A stretch of 64,000 nt of DNA. It comes from Amanita rubescens. Its lineage: Eukaryota > Basidiomycota > Agaricomycetes > Agaricales > Amanitaceae. Shown here in pieces: positions 51,243-63,748 of the stretch; the stretch's first letter is position 1; each line of letters opens with the position of its first letter. The DNA lies in assembly GCA_015039365.1 (NCBI GenBank), contig WION01000066.1, forward strand, positions 1-64,000. The letters are read 5' to 3'. The position numbers were made by a program, and so were the translations under genes. The notes under the pieces were generated by a model. It made no database searches. It saw only the letters and a program-made list of their open reading frames with translations, and was not told where the DNA came from.

Positions 51243-51378
51243 GGCGCGTTCTTTTCTAGCGGAAGATGAAGACAACCACACGTATATTATGACAAGAGTA
51301 CCACATTAGAGTATGCCCTACCATGCGCTACAAGCGCCACGGGGCTTAAACAAGGAGTATAAAATAAAAAATAAAAAA
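51243..51378 (+). other. LINE 3' UTR, last piece, and A-rich tail
   Basis: Continues from 42943 after removal of gypsy-2 and one TSD copy, and ends in AAAATAAAAAATAAAAAAAA. Confidence 0.85.
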
Positions 51379-51390
51379 AACGATGCCGAT
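51379..51390 (+). repeat. LINE target-site duplication, right (AACGATGCCGAT)
   Basis: Matches 18967-18978. Confidence 0.9.
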
Positions 51391-51930
51391 GCGCACACCG
51401 ATGCGGACGTCAAGATCGACGACGCTCCCTCCATCGCAGCTATCAACAAAGAATTGGCAAACGCGGCCAACCAATCGGACAACGCGGGCATGGCTACCGC
51501 CGCCCCAATGCCAACATCTCGCCCTATCGACTCTGCTCAACACTGCCACGGTGAAGACGCGGAGATGAGCGATGGCTCATCCAACGCTGCACCACTTTCT
51601 CGTCCTGCTTTGGCTGCCCTACCCCCTATACCCGTAACCTCTGGCCGGCTTCTTCTGATAACGGAACACAAGCGATTCCATTTGTCCGTCGATAGAGACC
51701 GTGAAGCGGGTGGAGAAACGGAAGTTGTGCCTGATTCCGTCGGACAGCTGTCCTTGTCTTCTCCACGTGCTCGAGGATCAGGGACCGGAGGAGGAGGAGT
51801 GTCAAGGGCGAGAGAACGTGCAAGGTATACCGTATCTTCCGGCTTTGTTGTCTGCTGGTGCCGATGGTGGGGACTCGGGAGTGTGGATGAAGTTGACAAA
51901 TTTGAGATGGGTGATGCGATAGAGTGAGTT
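51391..51930 (+). pseudogene. FHA-RING pseudogene, 3' part
   Basis: This is the C-terminal region severed from 18978. The frame resumes as AHTDADVKIDDAPS, NKELANAANQSDNAGMATA, SRPIDSAQ, and later SVDRDREAGGETEV. The unit-2 copy shows the same order (NKELDAANQSDNAGVATA and LSVDRDREADGEMEV at 60420-60690). An acidic, disordered C-terminal tail is usual for the mushroom FHA-RING proteins. It ends near GTGAGTTCAGG, a likely splice donor or 3' flank. Confidence 0.75.
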
Positions 51931-51992
51931 CAGGCCTTTTCTTTCCAAATTCCTTTATCAAATCATCTTTCGTTAGACATTTCACTTGTTGC

Positions 51993-52697
51993 TGTTAAAA
52001 CTAGGGGTAACAAGTCCCTAGCGAGCAGCGCAGTATAGTACATGGAATGTACTACTTACCGAGTGTGGTGTGGAGTTGTTAAGAGCTTACTGGAGCTGGG
52101 GCTCAACAGTAGACAGTAGAGAGGATAATAGGATAAGGATTGATGCTACTAGAGTACAGTTTATATACTACTAAACTACAAATAAGTACAAAGAGTCTTA
52201 TCAGTATGAGTCAAAGGTATTTGACTCATAAGGCGTCATTCCACAGCAATGCACAGCTATTGTACAGCAATGCATAGCTTTGCGCAGCACTTGACTCATC
52301 AATTATATTGACTGACTTATCACATTATCAATCTTCAATGTGATAGGTTGATAACCATAACGTATATATGTCTTCTATTCTCATGTCAACATATATTCAC
52401 ATCATCAATAGTTCCATTATTATGATTGGATGATCTCATGAGAATATCGCTAGGATATTCTCATGTCAGAATATGTTCTCATCATCAATCATCCACTATT
52501 ATGATTGGTAGATGAGTATGAGAATATGTCGAATATATTCTCATGTCAATATATTATCTCACACTCAATCATCCACTATTATGATTGGTTGAGAGACGAG
52601 TAAGTAACTGAGCGTTATTATATTAGTTAGTGTAAACTAATGATATCACTTATATTTACTATATACTGTATGTATATCGTATATTATAAGTTCAACA
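51993..52697. mobile_element. Solo LTR (705 bp) in the FHA-RING 3' flank
   Basis: Begins TGTTAAAACTAGGGG, ends AAGTTCAACA, flanked by GTTGC (51988-51992 and 52698-52702). The unit-2 counterpart near 60950 lacks it, so the empty site is visible. A TTTATATACT box near 52160 may be the TATA. Confidence 0.85.
52376..52595 (+). repeat. About 75-bp tandem repeat, three copies, in the solo LTR
   Basis: Units contain ATTCTCATGTCA...ATTATGATTGG and (T)CATCAATCATCCACTA with divergence between copies. LTR enhancer-like repeats are a common cause. Confidence 0.7.
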
Positions 52698-52702
52698 GTT
52701 GC

Positions 52703-53127
52703 CATTTTCTTTCAAACCTATGTACACCACTATCCTCAAGTTATACCGTTTGCTGATGATGCACACACATTCTCCGTGACAGATAAGAAGAGGATTCAGC
52801 AATGGACAAAGAACATGACCACGTTGGTGTCACTGTAGGTATTGTAACTGCTGACATGTAGCTGAACTCGATGCGGGACCGGCACTCCCTAGAGGAGGCA
52901 GTGATAATACATTACGGATGATGAATGGCATCATGGGTATACTGTATATCTAGCTTCCTACTTTTTTCCTGTTTAATCACAGCCTTTTGTTGGTTTTTAT
53001 AATGGTTGCACTTGATATTAGTATCATTCTTTTTGATTTAGATATAGATGGAAGGGGCACATGGATTTTGTTATACATGAACAAAAAGGGAAGCATAAAT
53101 TTCAATCGTCTGAATCAGTATTCTCTG
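52703..53127 (+). repeat. Segmental-duplication spacer, unit 1
   Basis: CATTTTCTTTCAAACCTATG, ACAAAGAACATGACCAC, GATGAATGGCAT and the run up to the ankyrin gene stop match 60970-61395. This is the convergent intergenic region between the FHA-RING and NACHT-ankyrin genes of unit 1. Confidence 0.7.
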
Positions 53128-56100
53128 TCATTCACTATCACTGTCCATTGAATCACTATCATATGATGCAGAGGAATCATCATCCCTCAGGTAGGCAGTG
53201 TCATCTATTGGACCCAGGTACTTAGCACCATGTGCTAGCAGTAATTGGACAATCTCTTCTGTATTGGCATAGACTCCACTGTTTGCTGCAGCATAAAGTG
53301 CACTGCCAAGATTTTCTCCCTGGATATTAACATCAGCTCCACTTTGAAGGAGCATCTCCACAACGTTCTTGTTGCCACGTGATGCAGCCTTGATAAGAGC
53401 AGACTCATGCCTTTTATCACAAAAGTTAACATCAGCACCTTGTGAAAGCAGCATCTTGGCAACAATTCCTGTATCAGTATGACAATTATATCTGGATGTA
53501 GCAATGAGAGCACTAGCACCATAGGAGCCCTCACAATGTAAGTTAACATCAGCCCCCCATTCAAGGAGTAGTTCAACAATTGACTCATGACCATGAGATG
53601 CAGCAATGAGAGCAGAGCTACAGTAGCCCTCACAATGTAAGTTAACATCAGCTCCCCATTCAAGGAGTAGCTCAACAATTGACTTGTGACCACTAGATGA
53701 TGCAGCAATGAGAGCAGAAGAGCCATTTTTTCCACTACTACGTAAGTTAACATCAGCCCCCCATTCAAGGAGTAGCTGAACAATAGGTGTGTGACCTGTT
53801 GATGATGCTTCCATGAGAGGAGAACCATGTGAAGTGCCTGCCTGAATATTCACATTGGCTCCCCATTTGAGGAGCAGTTGGACAATCTCCTTTTTGCCAT
53901 GATAAGCTGCAGTGTGCAGTGCAGTGCCCCTGTCATGTCCTCCAACTATATTTACATCAGCTCCCCTTTCAAGGAGCAACCTAACAATATCTTCTGAGGC
54001 ATACTCTGATGCAACATGTAGTGGAGTATGCTTATATCGTGGAGTATGCTTATGTTGATTTAGTACCATATATGCTCCCTCATTGGCATCTACTCCTTCA
54101 TCCAAAAGTTGCTCAACCATATTTCTGTATCCACATTTACATGCAACTATAAGAGCCTTACCATCATATCCACTGTGGATACTTGGACTTGCTCCATGTT
54201 GAAGCAACAGCTCAACAATTTCATTGTAACCCTCTGACATTGCAGCCCAAATGGCATGGCCATAATTTCCTCCCTTTGCATTTACATCTGCTCCATTGTC
54301 AATGAGTAACTGGATAATGTTTTTATTGCCCTTGAGTGCTGCATCATGCAGAATTTGCCCCTGAATATTTGGATCTGCTCCTCGTTCAAGTAAAAGCCCA
54401 ACCAGTCTCTCATGGCCTTCCATTGCTGCAGCACATAAAGCATGACTAACTTGTCTTCTATACATGTTGTAATTCACTTCTCTGCCCCTGTCAAGAAGCA
54501 GCTGAACAACATCTACATGCCCTGTCCTTGATGCAGCAAAAACTAGATTATCTGATACAGGCAGATCAGTTCCACTCTCCAAGAGTATTTCAACAATGGC
54601 CTTGTGACCAGAGGAGGCTGCACTATCTAGTGCTTGTGCAAGCAATTCCTTCCTGTGCATCATGTTTAACTTTCTTTCATGCACCCAAAGCTCTACTTTT
54701 GACAATAAATGCTCAACAACAGCCTTATGACCATATGGTACTGCCCAACGTACAGTGCTAAAAGCTAATTTCATCTTTTTCTTCTCATCTGACTCTGATT
54801 CAAGCAGCAATTGAACTAACTTGATATGACCATGTTGTGCTGCTTTTTTCATAGCATTTTTTATCTTCAAATTTGAACCACTGCAATGAATAAGCAGTTT
54901 AACAGTTTCTATTTTTCCAGCAGACATTGCCAACTCAATAGCCCTATTTATGCATTTCTGGAGTACATCACTATCTTTTCCACGTTCACACAATAGGCTA
55001 ACAATTTGAGTTTCACCTCTCCATGATGCTTCTTCGAGAGCCCGACAATACAAATCACTTGCAACTTTAATGTTTCCTTTCTCAAATAGTAGTGTAACCA
55101 TTTTTGTATGTCCATTGGATGCTGCTCCCTGTAGAGCTTCCATACACTCCACACTGCTTATTGGCTGTGACATCAGCTGTTTAGCTGTTTCAATCAAGCC
55201 ATGTAGGGCAGCAATTTGAATATAATTTGGATATATCATTTTTATAAAGCTATAGTGTGCTGCCCAGTCAAAGTTGTAAGCATGGACCCAATATGTCAAG
55301 TTTTGAGATTCAAACAAGTTAATGATTTGTTTCATAACAGTCAACTCTTGTTTACATGCTAATATATGCTTTGGCCAAAAGTATGCAGCATATTGGAGCA
55401 AAGACTTCTTAAATCTTGCTGCAGCAGATCTGTCTTCACCATCAGGGGGAATCACTTGCCTCCTTTGCAATATGTATGTTAGGCTGCACTGTCCAATAAA
55501 ACAGTGGCCAAAGCAAGGATCCACTTCCACAGATGAGCCTATCTTTCTTTTGTCACTCTGAAAATATTCTTTGACAGATGCATGTGCAAACTGAACAGTT
55601 TCATCCTCCATCTTGGTGACAAGGCTTGAACAAATCTTGAGCACATCATCAGGATAATGCAACTTGGCATCCACATCAAATTGCTGGCTTTCCACATCAA
55701 ATTCAAGAATTATGGCCAATTCCTCTATATGTATTGGCCTTTCAGAGAATGTAAGCCATAGAAGTAGCTTCATGGCATTCATGGCATCTGCTTCTTCAAT
55801 TCTGGTCAGAATCTGGTCATATATGGAATTCAATGTGGTAGGGAGACCATTAAGCTTTTGTCTCAACATGCTGTCACTTTTGCTGCAATGTTTTAGTTCT
55901 TCCAATTGACAGGCAACCCATCTAAACCTATTATAATTATTTCATGATCCAGCATCTGACAGGTGATGGAGCCATACTCACATCCCTTTTCCCTTCTCTA
56001 TAAGAGTAACTTTGATAAGCTCCTTGGCATGTGGGTTCCATGTTTTGAGCTCAGTTGCATAAAACAGCATATGATCAATATACTTTGCAATGTCCTGATT

Positions 56101-57340
56101 TACTGGCATGGAAGTGAGATCCAGTTCAGTGGGCATTGCTTGCCTCAAAGAGTTGACAATTGGCAATTCCTTCCTGCTTGTGACAAGGAGGTGGCAACTC
56201 CTGATGCCCCACCTATTAATGAGTTTCACAAGGTTAAGTACTTCCTCCACATTGGCACATTCATCAAGTGCATCAATGAATAAGTAGACATCCTGAAATC
56301 CAGACAAGTAGGATCTCAACACTTCATATAAGTCATGATCTGATGGTTTTTGGCACCCATTGTTGCATTTTTGAAATAAGTCATTGAGTACTTCTTGGTT
56401 CTGGGGAGTAAAAAGGGTGAAAACTAATGAGCAAAGGAGACCTCTTGCAGTTCTTTTGTTCATGTCTGAAACATCACAAAAGAAGTAAGCTAAACTGGAA
56501 TATTTGTTGTCAGTCTGTTGTTTAATGGCTTTTATCAAGGTTGAACTTTGGAGATGTTAAATGGTAGGTAGCAAACAAAATGCAATAAGCTCACCAGAGA
56601 ATAGTCTTTCCTGAGCCAGCTACAGAAATGCTTAATTAAAGTACAGAAACCTGATGCTGTACTTACAGATACCATGAATCCACAAGAATGAGTTATCTCT
56701 CTGTTTCCATTCCAAATAGATAGGGCTGTTGAGAAGCCATGACCCAGTGTTGTCCAAGTGATTCTTAAGTGCATTATTGAAATTGGTTGATGGATCAGGT
56801 GGTGTCAGCCACTGCTTATACTTATCTAGATCACAGTTGGCTTAATTCATAGGACATGTAGGTAATTTATGGTGAAATTTACCAATGCTTGTTTCATGGC
56901 TGGCTAATACCTGAGTCAGAAACACTGTCCTGTGTTGACATATTTATTGTACACACTAATGATCTGATTTGCTGCAATTATAGTGCACTTGTCCAACTTG
57001 ATGCCCTGGGCATGGCCTAAAATATGGACACTAGCAAGCAGGTGGAGGTTTTTAAACTGGATAATCATTGTCACTGTGCATACCCAGCTTGAATATTATT
57101 TCCAGTGGATGATGATTGTCTGCTAAGATTTTTATATTTGAGCATGGACTAATAACTATCATGAGATCCATCACACCTGTGCTCCTGAGCTGTATAATTT
57201 GAGTCCACTTCCATATCCCACTCCTGAGTAGTGCAACTTGGCTGCATATGCATGTCATCCACCTTCACCCTCTTCATCTCACTTTGAGCCTCAGTGTCAG
57301 CCTGGGAGTTGACTGATAGTGCACGTTTGTAACCACTCAT
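53128..57340 (-). CDS. NACHT-ankyrin NLR-type protein, unit 1
   Basis: The last exon, 53128-55927, encodes the post-NACHT helical region (LNGLPTTLNSIYDQILTRIE, SERPIHIEELAIILE, VQFAHASVKEYFQSD) and then at least 15 ankyrin repeats of the LLLEWGADVN type. Upstream exons: 55982-56545 (NACHT core: AYFFCDVSDMNKRTARGLLC, VYLFIDALDECAN as Walker B, LLVTSRKELPI), a 25-nt microexon 56595-56619 with the P-loop GSGKTIL, and 56667-56840 (WLTPPDPSTNFNNALKNHLD, SPIYLEWKQRDNSFLWIHGI). Exon 1 starts at the ATG at 57340 (MSGYKRALSVNSQADTEAQS) and has a possible nuclear signal MKRVKV. The link between exon 1 and 56840 is unresolved. NACHT NTPases oligomerise on ligand binding to the repeats and act in fungal self/non-self recognition; the role here is inferred. 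No effector domain is recognised at the N-terminus. It is convergent with the FHA-RING gene, AT-rich and CpG-poor. Confidence 0.85.
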
Positions 57341-57819
57341 TGTGAGAGGATGCGATTGCGAGAGGCAGACGAGCGTGAGGCAGTGCTTGGGTGATCTTGC
57401 CGCTGATGTGAGTTTCTCTCACGCCGAGTCCGGATTGACACTCCGATTTATTTACCACGCCAGTTCTGCTCCTCCTCCTAGTCGACGGCATCCAGGAGGG
57501 CACGGAGTGTTAAAAGGCTCTCCAGACGAGCATCTCTCGTGTCATGGACACCATTCTGTTATGATGGGCAATCATCGTCGTCCCTCTCCGCTCTATTGCT
57601 ACGATACGTTGGACCGATTCGCGTCGCAATCATACCTAATCTCGGTCTGCTAGCGAGCATCTCTCTTCGGCCTCCCCTAAGCTCATTCTACTGGCCCCTG
57701 TGATCACGAGGACGTCTGACCACTCCCAACCAGCATCACATGCAGAACCCGCCGTGTGATATGTGGCTCCCCGCTGTCATCCTGTCCACATCAGGTTCCT
57801 TCCTCCCTTTTCCATATCC
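57341..57819. other. Junction between duplication units
   Basis: No supported gene. This holds the likely bidirectional upstream region of the unit-1 NACHT-ankyrin gene and the start of unit 2. GC rises sharply after 57340. Confidence 0.35.
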
Positions 57820-58700
57820 ATAGCAGTCGTAGCGCGCCGTCATTCAGTGGCGAGAGTCGGGACATCCTGGGCACCCAAATTGTCCAGTATTTGCTTCTCT
57901 TACAAGTGAGGAGAAGCTGTTCATCAGGCAGCTCATATTTGTCGGTGATGGTGGCAGGGAGAGGACAAAAGATCTTCAGGCCGGCGTTAGTGGGTTCGAG
58001 GTATGCTGGACTTTTTCCTGCATCTATTCGCGTGGTGTTGATGACGTGGCACTAGTATAACTTCATCGCAGAACAATTTCCCCGCCATTATTAACCGAAG
58101 TGCACCTCTGGCTCTACTTGGACCCGTCCGCCAAACGGATCAAGTGATAAAGCCCGTACGCATCTCGAGCTGCCGGATCTGGCACATCGTAACAAGTCTC
58201 TTTTCCGTATCCATCCGTCTAGCCCCCTTCCTCTCTCTCTATGCCTTCACTCTTCAACCGCCAAACTCGTCACATCTCTTATACTCCAGATATTTCTGTG
58301 GAAACTTTACGGGTGTGGAGATCGAACCGGTTCTGCGAACGCGGGATCAACGCAAACCCAGCTCCAACATGGTCGCGACATGCACCAAAGCCTGTGTCAG
58401 GCGGTTCATTTTCGTAAGCCAAGCTGGATGCCTTTTCAACTAAGAAGCATGTGGACTAACGCCCGGTGCTGTTGGTCATTTGTCCCCGGCTTTTCAACGT
58501 GGACGAGGACCAGAAGGAAGAATGGAAAGTTAAGATACATTTCTACTTGGGACACTGGCGGAGCATCTACGGCGTCCGACAGAAGAGCGTGCAGTGGATG
58601 ACGTGAGCGAGGGCGGGATGGGAAATTCGATATCGTGAGTCCATCCTTTCGAATAACGACGCATTTGGTGTTCTAATTACCGCATGGCACGATCAGTCAC
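57820..58700 (+). repeat. Segmental-duplication segment X, unit 2
   Basis: Counterpart of 16210-17095. The exon-like block TSEEKLFIRQLIF ends at GGTTCGAG|GTATG. Another block reads DEDQKEEWKVKIHFYLGHWR (near 58500) and ends at a stop. I do not recognise the product; the divergence suggests decay in at least one unit. Confidence 0.6.
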
Positions 58701-59390
58701 GTCCTTCAAGCTTTGAAGCGCATATATGCAATTCCATTAGTAGCGTTCAACAATACAGCTTTAAGCTGTTCTCTCTTCAACGTGTACCCAACACCGCCGC
58801 TTGCCACACCTTCCTCGTTGTCTGTACCGTATATGTCCAAGACGGAAACCGAAGCCCAATATGAAAAAGTCTACCCACAAGCCTTTGTCGTTCATCTTGC
58901 CAATGCGTGGCCTGGGTCAGCATGGGGACAGTTTTTTGTCGGGGACGCCGTGTTCTTTAGCTTTATGATAGCCCAGAAAACATGGGCCGCGTCGCCGGAT
59001 AGATCCGAGAATACTCAAGCGAGCATCAGATTCAGAGAATGCGAAGTGGATGCGGTCCCGCAAGGATAGTTTTTTTCGACAATGTTGGGTTGAACTTGGA
59101 AGTTGGAAAAGATACGGGGCGAGGAGTGTGTGGCATTGTTCGATCCCACGGATTGCCCGGGCCATGCGACGGCGAAGCGTGGATCTAATAAACGACCGGC
59201 GAGAGTATTTGTGTTGTAGTTTATACGTGTGGAAGAAAAAGTGTTCGGTCGGCCCGGATCCCGATTCGTATGAACACGATCTCGTCGCAACCAACATAGG
59301 CACGTCGTCATGCATGCAACGCGCATAATGAGCACAAATGGAACACCCTCTACCCGCAATCGCAACATACATTTGTTTACAGCATCACCC
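58701..59390. other. Spacer in unit 2; no gene seen
   Basis: ORFs such as 58713-59069 (plus) and 59015-59368 (minus) overlap on opposite strands and show no recognisable domain. Confidence 0.3.
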
Positions 59391-60870
59391 CAGATCCTTC
59401 CTCTCCCTCTGCGCCATCCGCTTTTACCAACGTGCTAAGGTTTAAACCGAATCTTAATCTGAACAACGCCGGTAGCCCAGCAAGCGAACAACACAAGCCC
59501 CGTGCCTTCTGCTAGTAGCGCTCACCACACTCTTCAACCTCCCACCCAGTTCCCAAACGTCGTCACCAGCGTTCTTCCCAACACAGCACCTCTATCTCAT
59601 TCGCACCGTCTCATTCCGGGCGGCCTTCCAGTACCCGGCTGGTCCCTCACCAGCCGTCCCTCCCAACTCGGGCGCCGGTGCAACTCACGGCACTCCTTCT
59701 GCATCCAACTCATCCCGCACGGGCTGGTCCACGGACACTTCTAGAATGTGACTCGTCGCCATCAACGCTCTAGGCACCAATAACGTTCAAATCCAAAGTC
59801 GTCCCTGGCGCCCACGTGGAGACTTACGTCGAGAAACGATATCAAGTCGTCCAGTGTCACGTTTTCGAACGCGTTAGATTGATTCCTGCGAATCAGGAGA
59901 CCGTTTCAACTTGAGGATGGGGATATTTTGCAACTAGGTGTTCATTATCAAGGTGGATTTATAAGAGTGTAGATCAGAGTAGAGATTGGACGGGAATGAC
60001 AGGCCAACGCGAAGGCTTTCAAGTGCGACGTTTTTTTAACCTTTTTTCTCCCGTTCCGACGATTATGCGGGTTTGAAAAACGTGAAGAACTTCGCGACCG
60101 TTGTTAGCCCTGTGGCGCCTCTATCTATACCCGGTTCCAATACCAAAGGCAGCCCGGACAAAGTTCCAAATTCCAAATTGTCATATGTACGAACTTTACT
60201 TTCTTACTACGCCGAATCGATTTGACCCGCCACATGACAGACGTCTATTTGCCCAAGCGCTCTTCGTCGCCCCTATACAAGTGCATCAAACCGCTTATGG
60301 AAGCCCATCACCCCGCCCTTTCTTGTTCCGTTTGTCGAACGGACGCAGATCTCGAGGGGAACGTTGAAGCAGAACCAACCGATCTTGACGCCGACGCCGA
60401 TGGCCCTTCTAGCGGGGCTAACAACAAAGAATTAGACGCAGCCAACCAATCGGACAACGCAGGTGTGGCCACCGCAGCCCCGACATCAATATCTCGCCCT
60501 ACTGACTCTGCTCAACGTCACCATGATGAGCGACGACTCATTTAATGCACCACCTTCTCGCCCTGCTCTAGTACCCGCACCAGCATCTATGCCCGTAACC
60601 TCCGACCGGTTTCTTTCGATAACGTAACGAGAGCAGTTGCATCTGTCCGTTGATAGAGACCGCGAAGCGGATGGAGAGATGGAAGTCAAGCTCGATTCCG
60701 TCCGGACAGTGGTCCTTACTTCTTGACGTGCTCAAAGAGCAAGAACAGGAGGGGAGCTTCGAGGGCGAGAGAACGCGCAAGAAGGGATTTCGGGGATGGG
60801 CAATATATCTGGCCCATCTGTGGCGGCCACGTACCACAAGACCGTCTCATGTGTAGATAAAGTTGACGAA
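59391..60870 (+). pseudogene. FHA-RING (Dma1-like) pseudogene, unit 2
   Basis: Uninterrupted counterpart of the unit-1 gene. Remnants in order: Pro/Ser-rich leader (59490-59700), FHA words ITFKSKVV and GDILQLG-like (59780-59945), RING half PLYKCIKPLMEAHHPAL / SCSVCRTDADLEG (60262-60363), and the tail EAEPTDLDADADG, NKELDAANQSDNAGVATA, LSVDRDREADGEMEV. Several frame changes and stops break the FHA part, and the Cys-His pair of the RING is damaged. No TE is inserted here. It confirms the ancestral order on both sides of the LINE in unit 1. Confidence 0.75.
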
Positions 60871-60969
60871 GTTGAGATGGGGGATGTAGTAGAGTAAGTT
60901 CTTCCCTTCCATGGCCTTTCTTTCGAAATTCCCTTATCAAATCCTCTTCATCGATGTTTCACTCCTTCC

Positions 60970-61395
60970 CATTTTCTTTTAAACCTACGTACACCTCAAG
61001 TCATACCATTTACTGACCCACACATGCTCTCCCTAATAGATACGACGGTCCAGAAGAAGACTTGGCGATGGACAAAGAACACAACCACTGTATCGCTGTA
61101 GGTATCATCACTGCAACGGTGTAGCTGAACTTGGTACAGAACTTGGTGGGAGTACAGGTCCTGAAGGGTCAATAAGTGGTGGCAATAATAAATTACGGAT
61201 AATGAATGGCATGAGTATATGTATATACATCTCTAGCATCTTACCTTTTTCCCTTTTTAATCAGAGTCTTTTCTTGGTTGTCTGTTGTGGTTGCACTTAA
61301 TATTGTATCCTTTTATTGATTCAGACATACATAGAAGTTACTAGGCAGGGGTACATGGACTATGTTATACATGAACAGAAAGGGAAACATAAATT
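60970..61395 (+). repeat. Segmental-duplication spacer, unit 2
   Basis: CATTTTCTTTTAAACCTACG, ACAAAGAACACAACCAC, ATGAATGGCATGAG and the run to the ankyrin stop match 52703-53127. Confidence 0.7.
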
Positions 61396-63717
61396 TCAAT
61401 CATCTGGATCAGTATTCTGTATCATTGAGTCACTATCACTATCCATTGAATCACTATCATCTGAAGCAATGTCATACTCATTTCTCAGGTATGAAGTATC
61501 ATCTATTGGGCCCAAGTACTTGGCACCATGTGCTAGAAGTAGTTGGACAATCTCTGTATCATAAAAATCACTGTTTGCTGCAGCAGAAAGTGCACTGCCA
61601 TGTTTTTCTCCCTGAATACTAACATCAGCTCCACTTTGAAGGAGCATCTCCACAATGCCCCTGTTGCCACCTGATGCAGCCCTGATAAGAGCAGATTCAT
61701 GTCTTTTATTACAGAAGTTAACATCAGCACCTTGTGAAAGCAGCTTCTCAACAATTGACTTGTGACTGTCAAGTTCCCGACTTGATGCAGAAATGAGAGC
61801 AGAACCACAATGTTCCCCACCACATAAGTTGACATCAGCCCCCCATTCAAGGAGTAGCTCAACAATTGGCTTGTGACCCTGAAATGATGCTGCCATGAGG
61901 GCAGAACCACCATCTCTGCAACGTAAGTTGACATCAGCCCCCCATTTAAGGAGTAGTTCAACAATTGGCTTGTGATCCCCAAATGATGCAGCAGTGAGAG
62001 CAGAACTTCCAGTCAGCATATTCACATTGGCTCCCCATTCAAGGAGCAGTTGGACAGTATCCTTTTTGCCATGAAAAGATGCAGTTTGTAGTGCAGTGCC
62101 CCCGGGCCAGCGGTATCCTCCAATTATATTCACATTGGCTCCCTTTTCAAGGAGCAACCTAACAATATCTTCTGAAGCATACTCTGATGCAACATGCAGT
62201 GGAATATGGCTATGTTGCACCCCATCTTCATTTACTATATATTCTTCCTCATTAGCATCTACTCCTTCACCCAAAATTTGATTTACTATATATGCTCCCT
62301 CATTAACATCTACTCCTTCATCCAAAAGTTGCTCAACAAGATTTCTGTTTCCACATTTACATGCAACTATAAGAGCCTCAGCAGCATAACCACTATGGAC
62401 ACTTGTACTTGCTCCATGTTGAAGCAACAGCTCAACAATTTCATTGTAGTCCTCTGACATTGCAGCCCAAATGGCATAGCCATAACTTCCTCCCTGCACA
62501 TTTACATCTGCTCCATTGTCAATAAGTAATTGGGTAATATTTTTAAAACCCTCAAGTGATGCAGCATGCAGGGGACTTTGTCCATCTTTTCCCTGAATAT
62601 TTGGATCTGCTCCCCATTCGAGTAGAAGCCTAACTACTCCCTCATGGCCTGCATGTGCTGCAGCACATAATGCATCACTCATGTGTCTTCCATACACATT
62701 CATATTTATGCTGCTGTCAAGCAGTAGCTCAACAATGCCTATATGCCCTTCTGCTGATGCAGAGATAACTGCATTAGCTTTTGCCTCCAGGTCAGCTCCA
62801 TGCTTCAGAACTGTTTTAACAATGCCCTTATGACCAAAGTGGGCTGCACCATATAAAGCTTCTGCAAGCAATTCCTGCCTGTGCATCTCATATGATATTC
62901 TTTCATGCCTCAATGATATCAATGGTGCACTAGTCTTGGAAAGATTTGCTTTTGACAATAAAAGGTCAACAATAGCCCTATGGCCTGCTGCTGCTGCCCA
63001 CCATGCAGCCTTAAGAATCAGTTTCTTCCTTTTCTTCTCATCTGACTCTGTTTCAAGCAACAGTGAAACTAACTCAATATGACCACCATCTGCTGCATTT
63101 GTCACAGCACCTTTTATTCTCAAATTTGGACCACTGCAATAAATAAGCAGTTTAACAGTTTCTATGTTTCCAGCAGATATTGCTATTCGGATAGCCCTAT
63201 TTATGCATTTTTGAAGTACATCACTGTGTTTTCCATGTTCACACAATAGCCTAACAACTTGGTTTTCACCTCTCCTTGATGCTCCTTCAAGAGCATTACA
63301 ATACAAATCACTTTCAACATTAATCTTTCCTTTCTTAAGTAGCAGCACCACCATGTTGATATGCCCATTGGATGCTGCTCCATTTAGAGCCTCCATCCAC
63401 CCTGCACTGTTTACTGGCTGTAACATCAACTGTTTAGCTGTTTCAATTAAGCCATGTAGAGCGGCAATTTGAAGATAATTTGGATATATCATATCCCTGT
63501 CGCTATATATATAGTGTCGTCTTCTGTAGTGATAGACATAGTTGTGGGCATTGACCCAATATGTCAAGCTCTGAGATTCAAACAGGCTAATTATTTGCTT
63601 CATAACAGCTGACTCTTGCTTGCATGCTAAGATGTGCTTTGGCCAAAAACATGCTGCATATCGGAGCAAAGACTTCTCAAATCTTATTGAAGTTAAAGGA
63701 GGTGTATCATCATCATT

Positions 63718-63748
<31 letters not shown>

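Larger units (their letters stand above)
18979..51378 (+). mobile_element. Tad-type LINE, full length but split by three insertions
   Basis: A non-LTR retrotransposon with 5' UTR (18979-19139), ORF1, ORF2, a 3' UTR in two pieces and a 3' tail of the type AAATAAAAAATAAAAAAAA at 51360-51378, flanked by a 12-bp TSD. Its own sequence amounts to about 6.3 kb in four pieces: 18979-21921, 35860-38770, 42579-42943 and 51243-51378. Each junction is explained by a nested element with its own TSD. ORF2 order is endonuclease, RT, RNase H, CCHC-like, as in the fungal Tad clade. It is now immobile: two TGA stops, at least two frameshifts and an altered RT active site. Confidence 0.92.

Noticed and set aside
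52376..52595. CRISPR-like regular repeats
   Set aside because: The units are contiguous tandem repeats in a eukaryotic LTR without spacers.
57342..60940. Various 60-150 codon ORFs on both strands in unit 2
   Set aside because: They overlap one another on both strands, and the homologous blocks with unit 1 lie in other frames.
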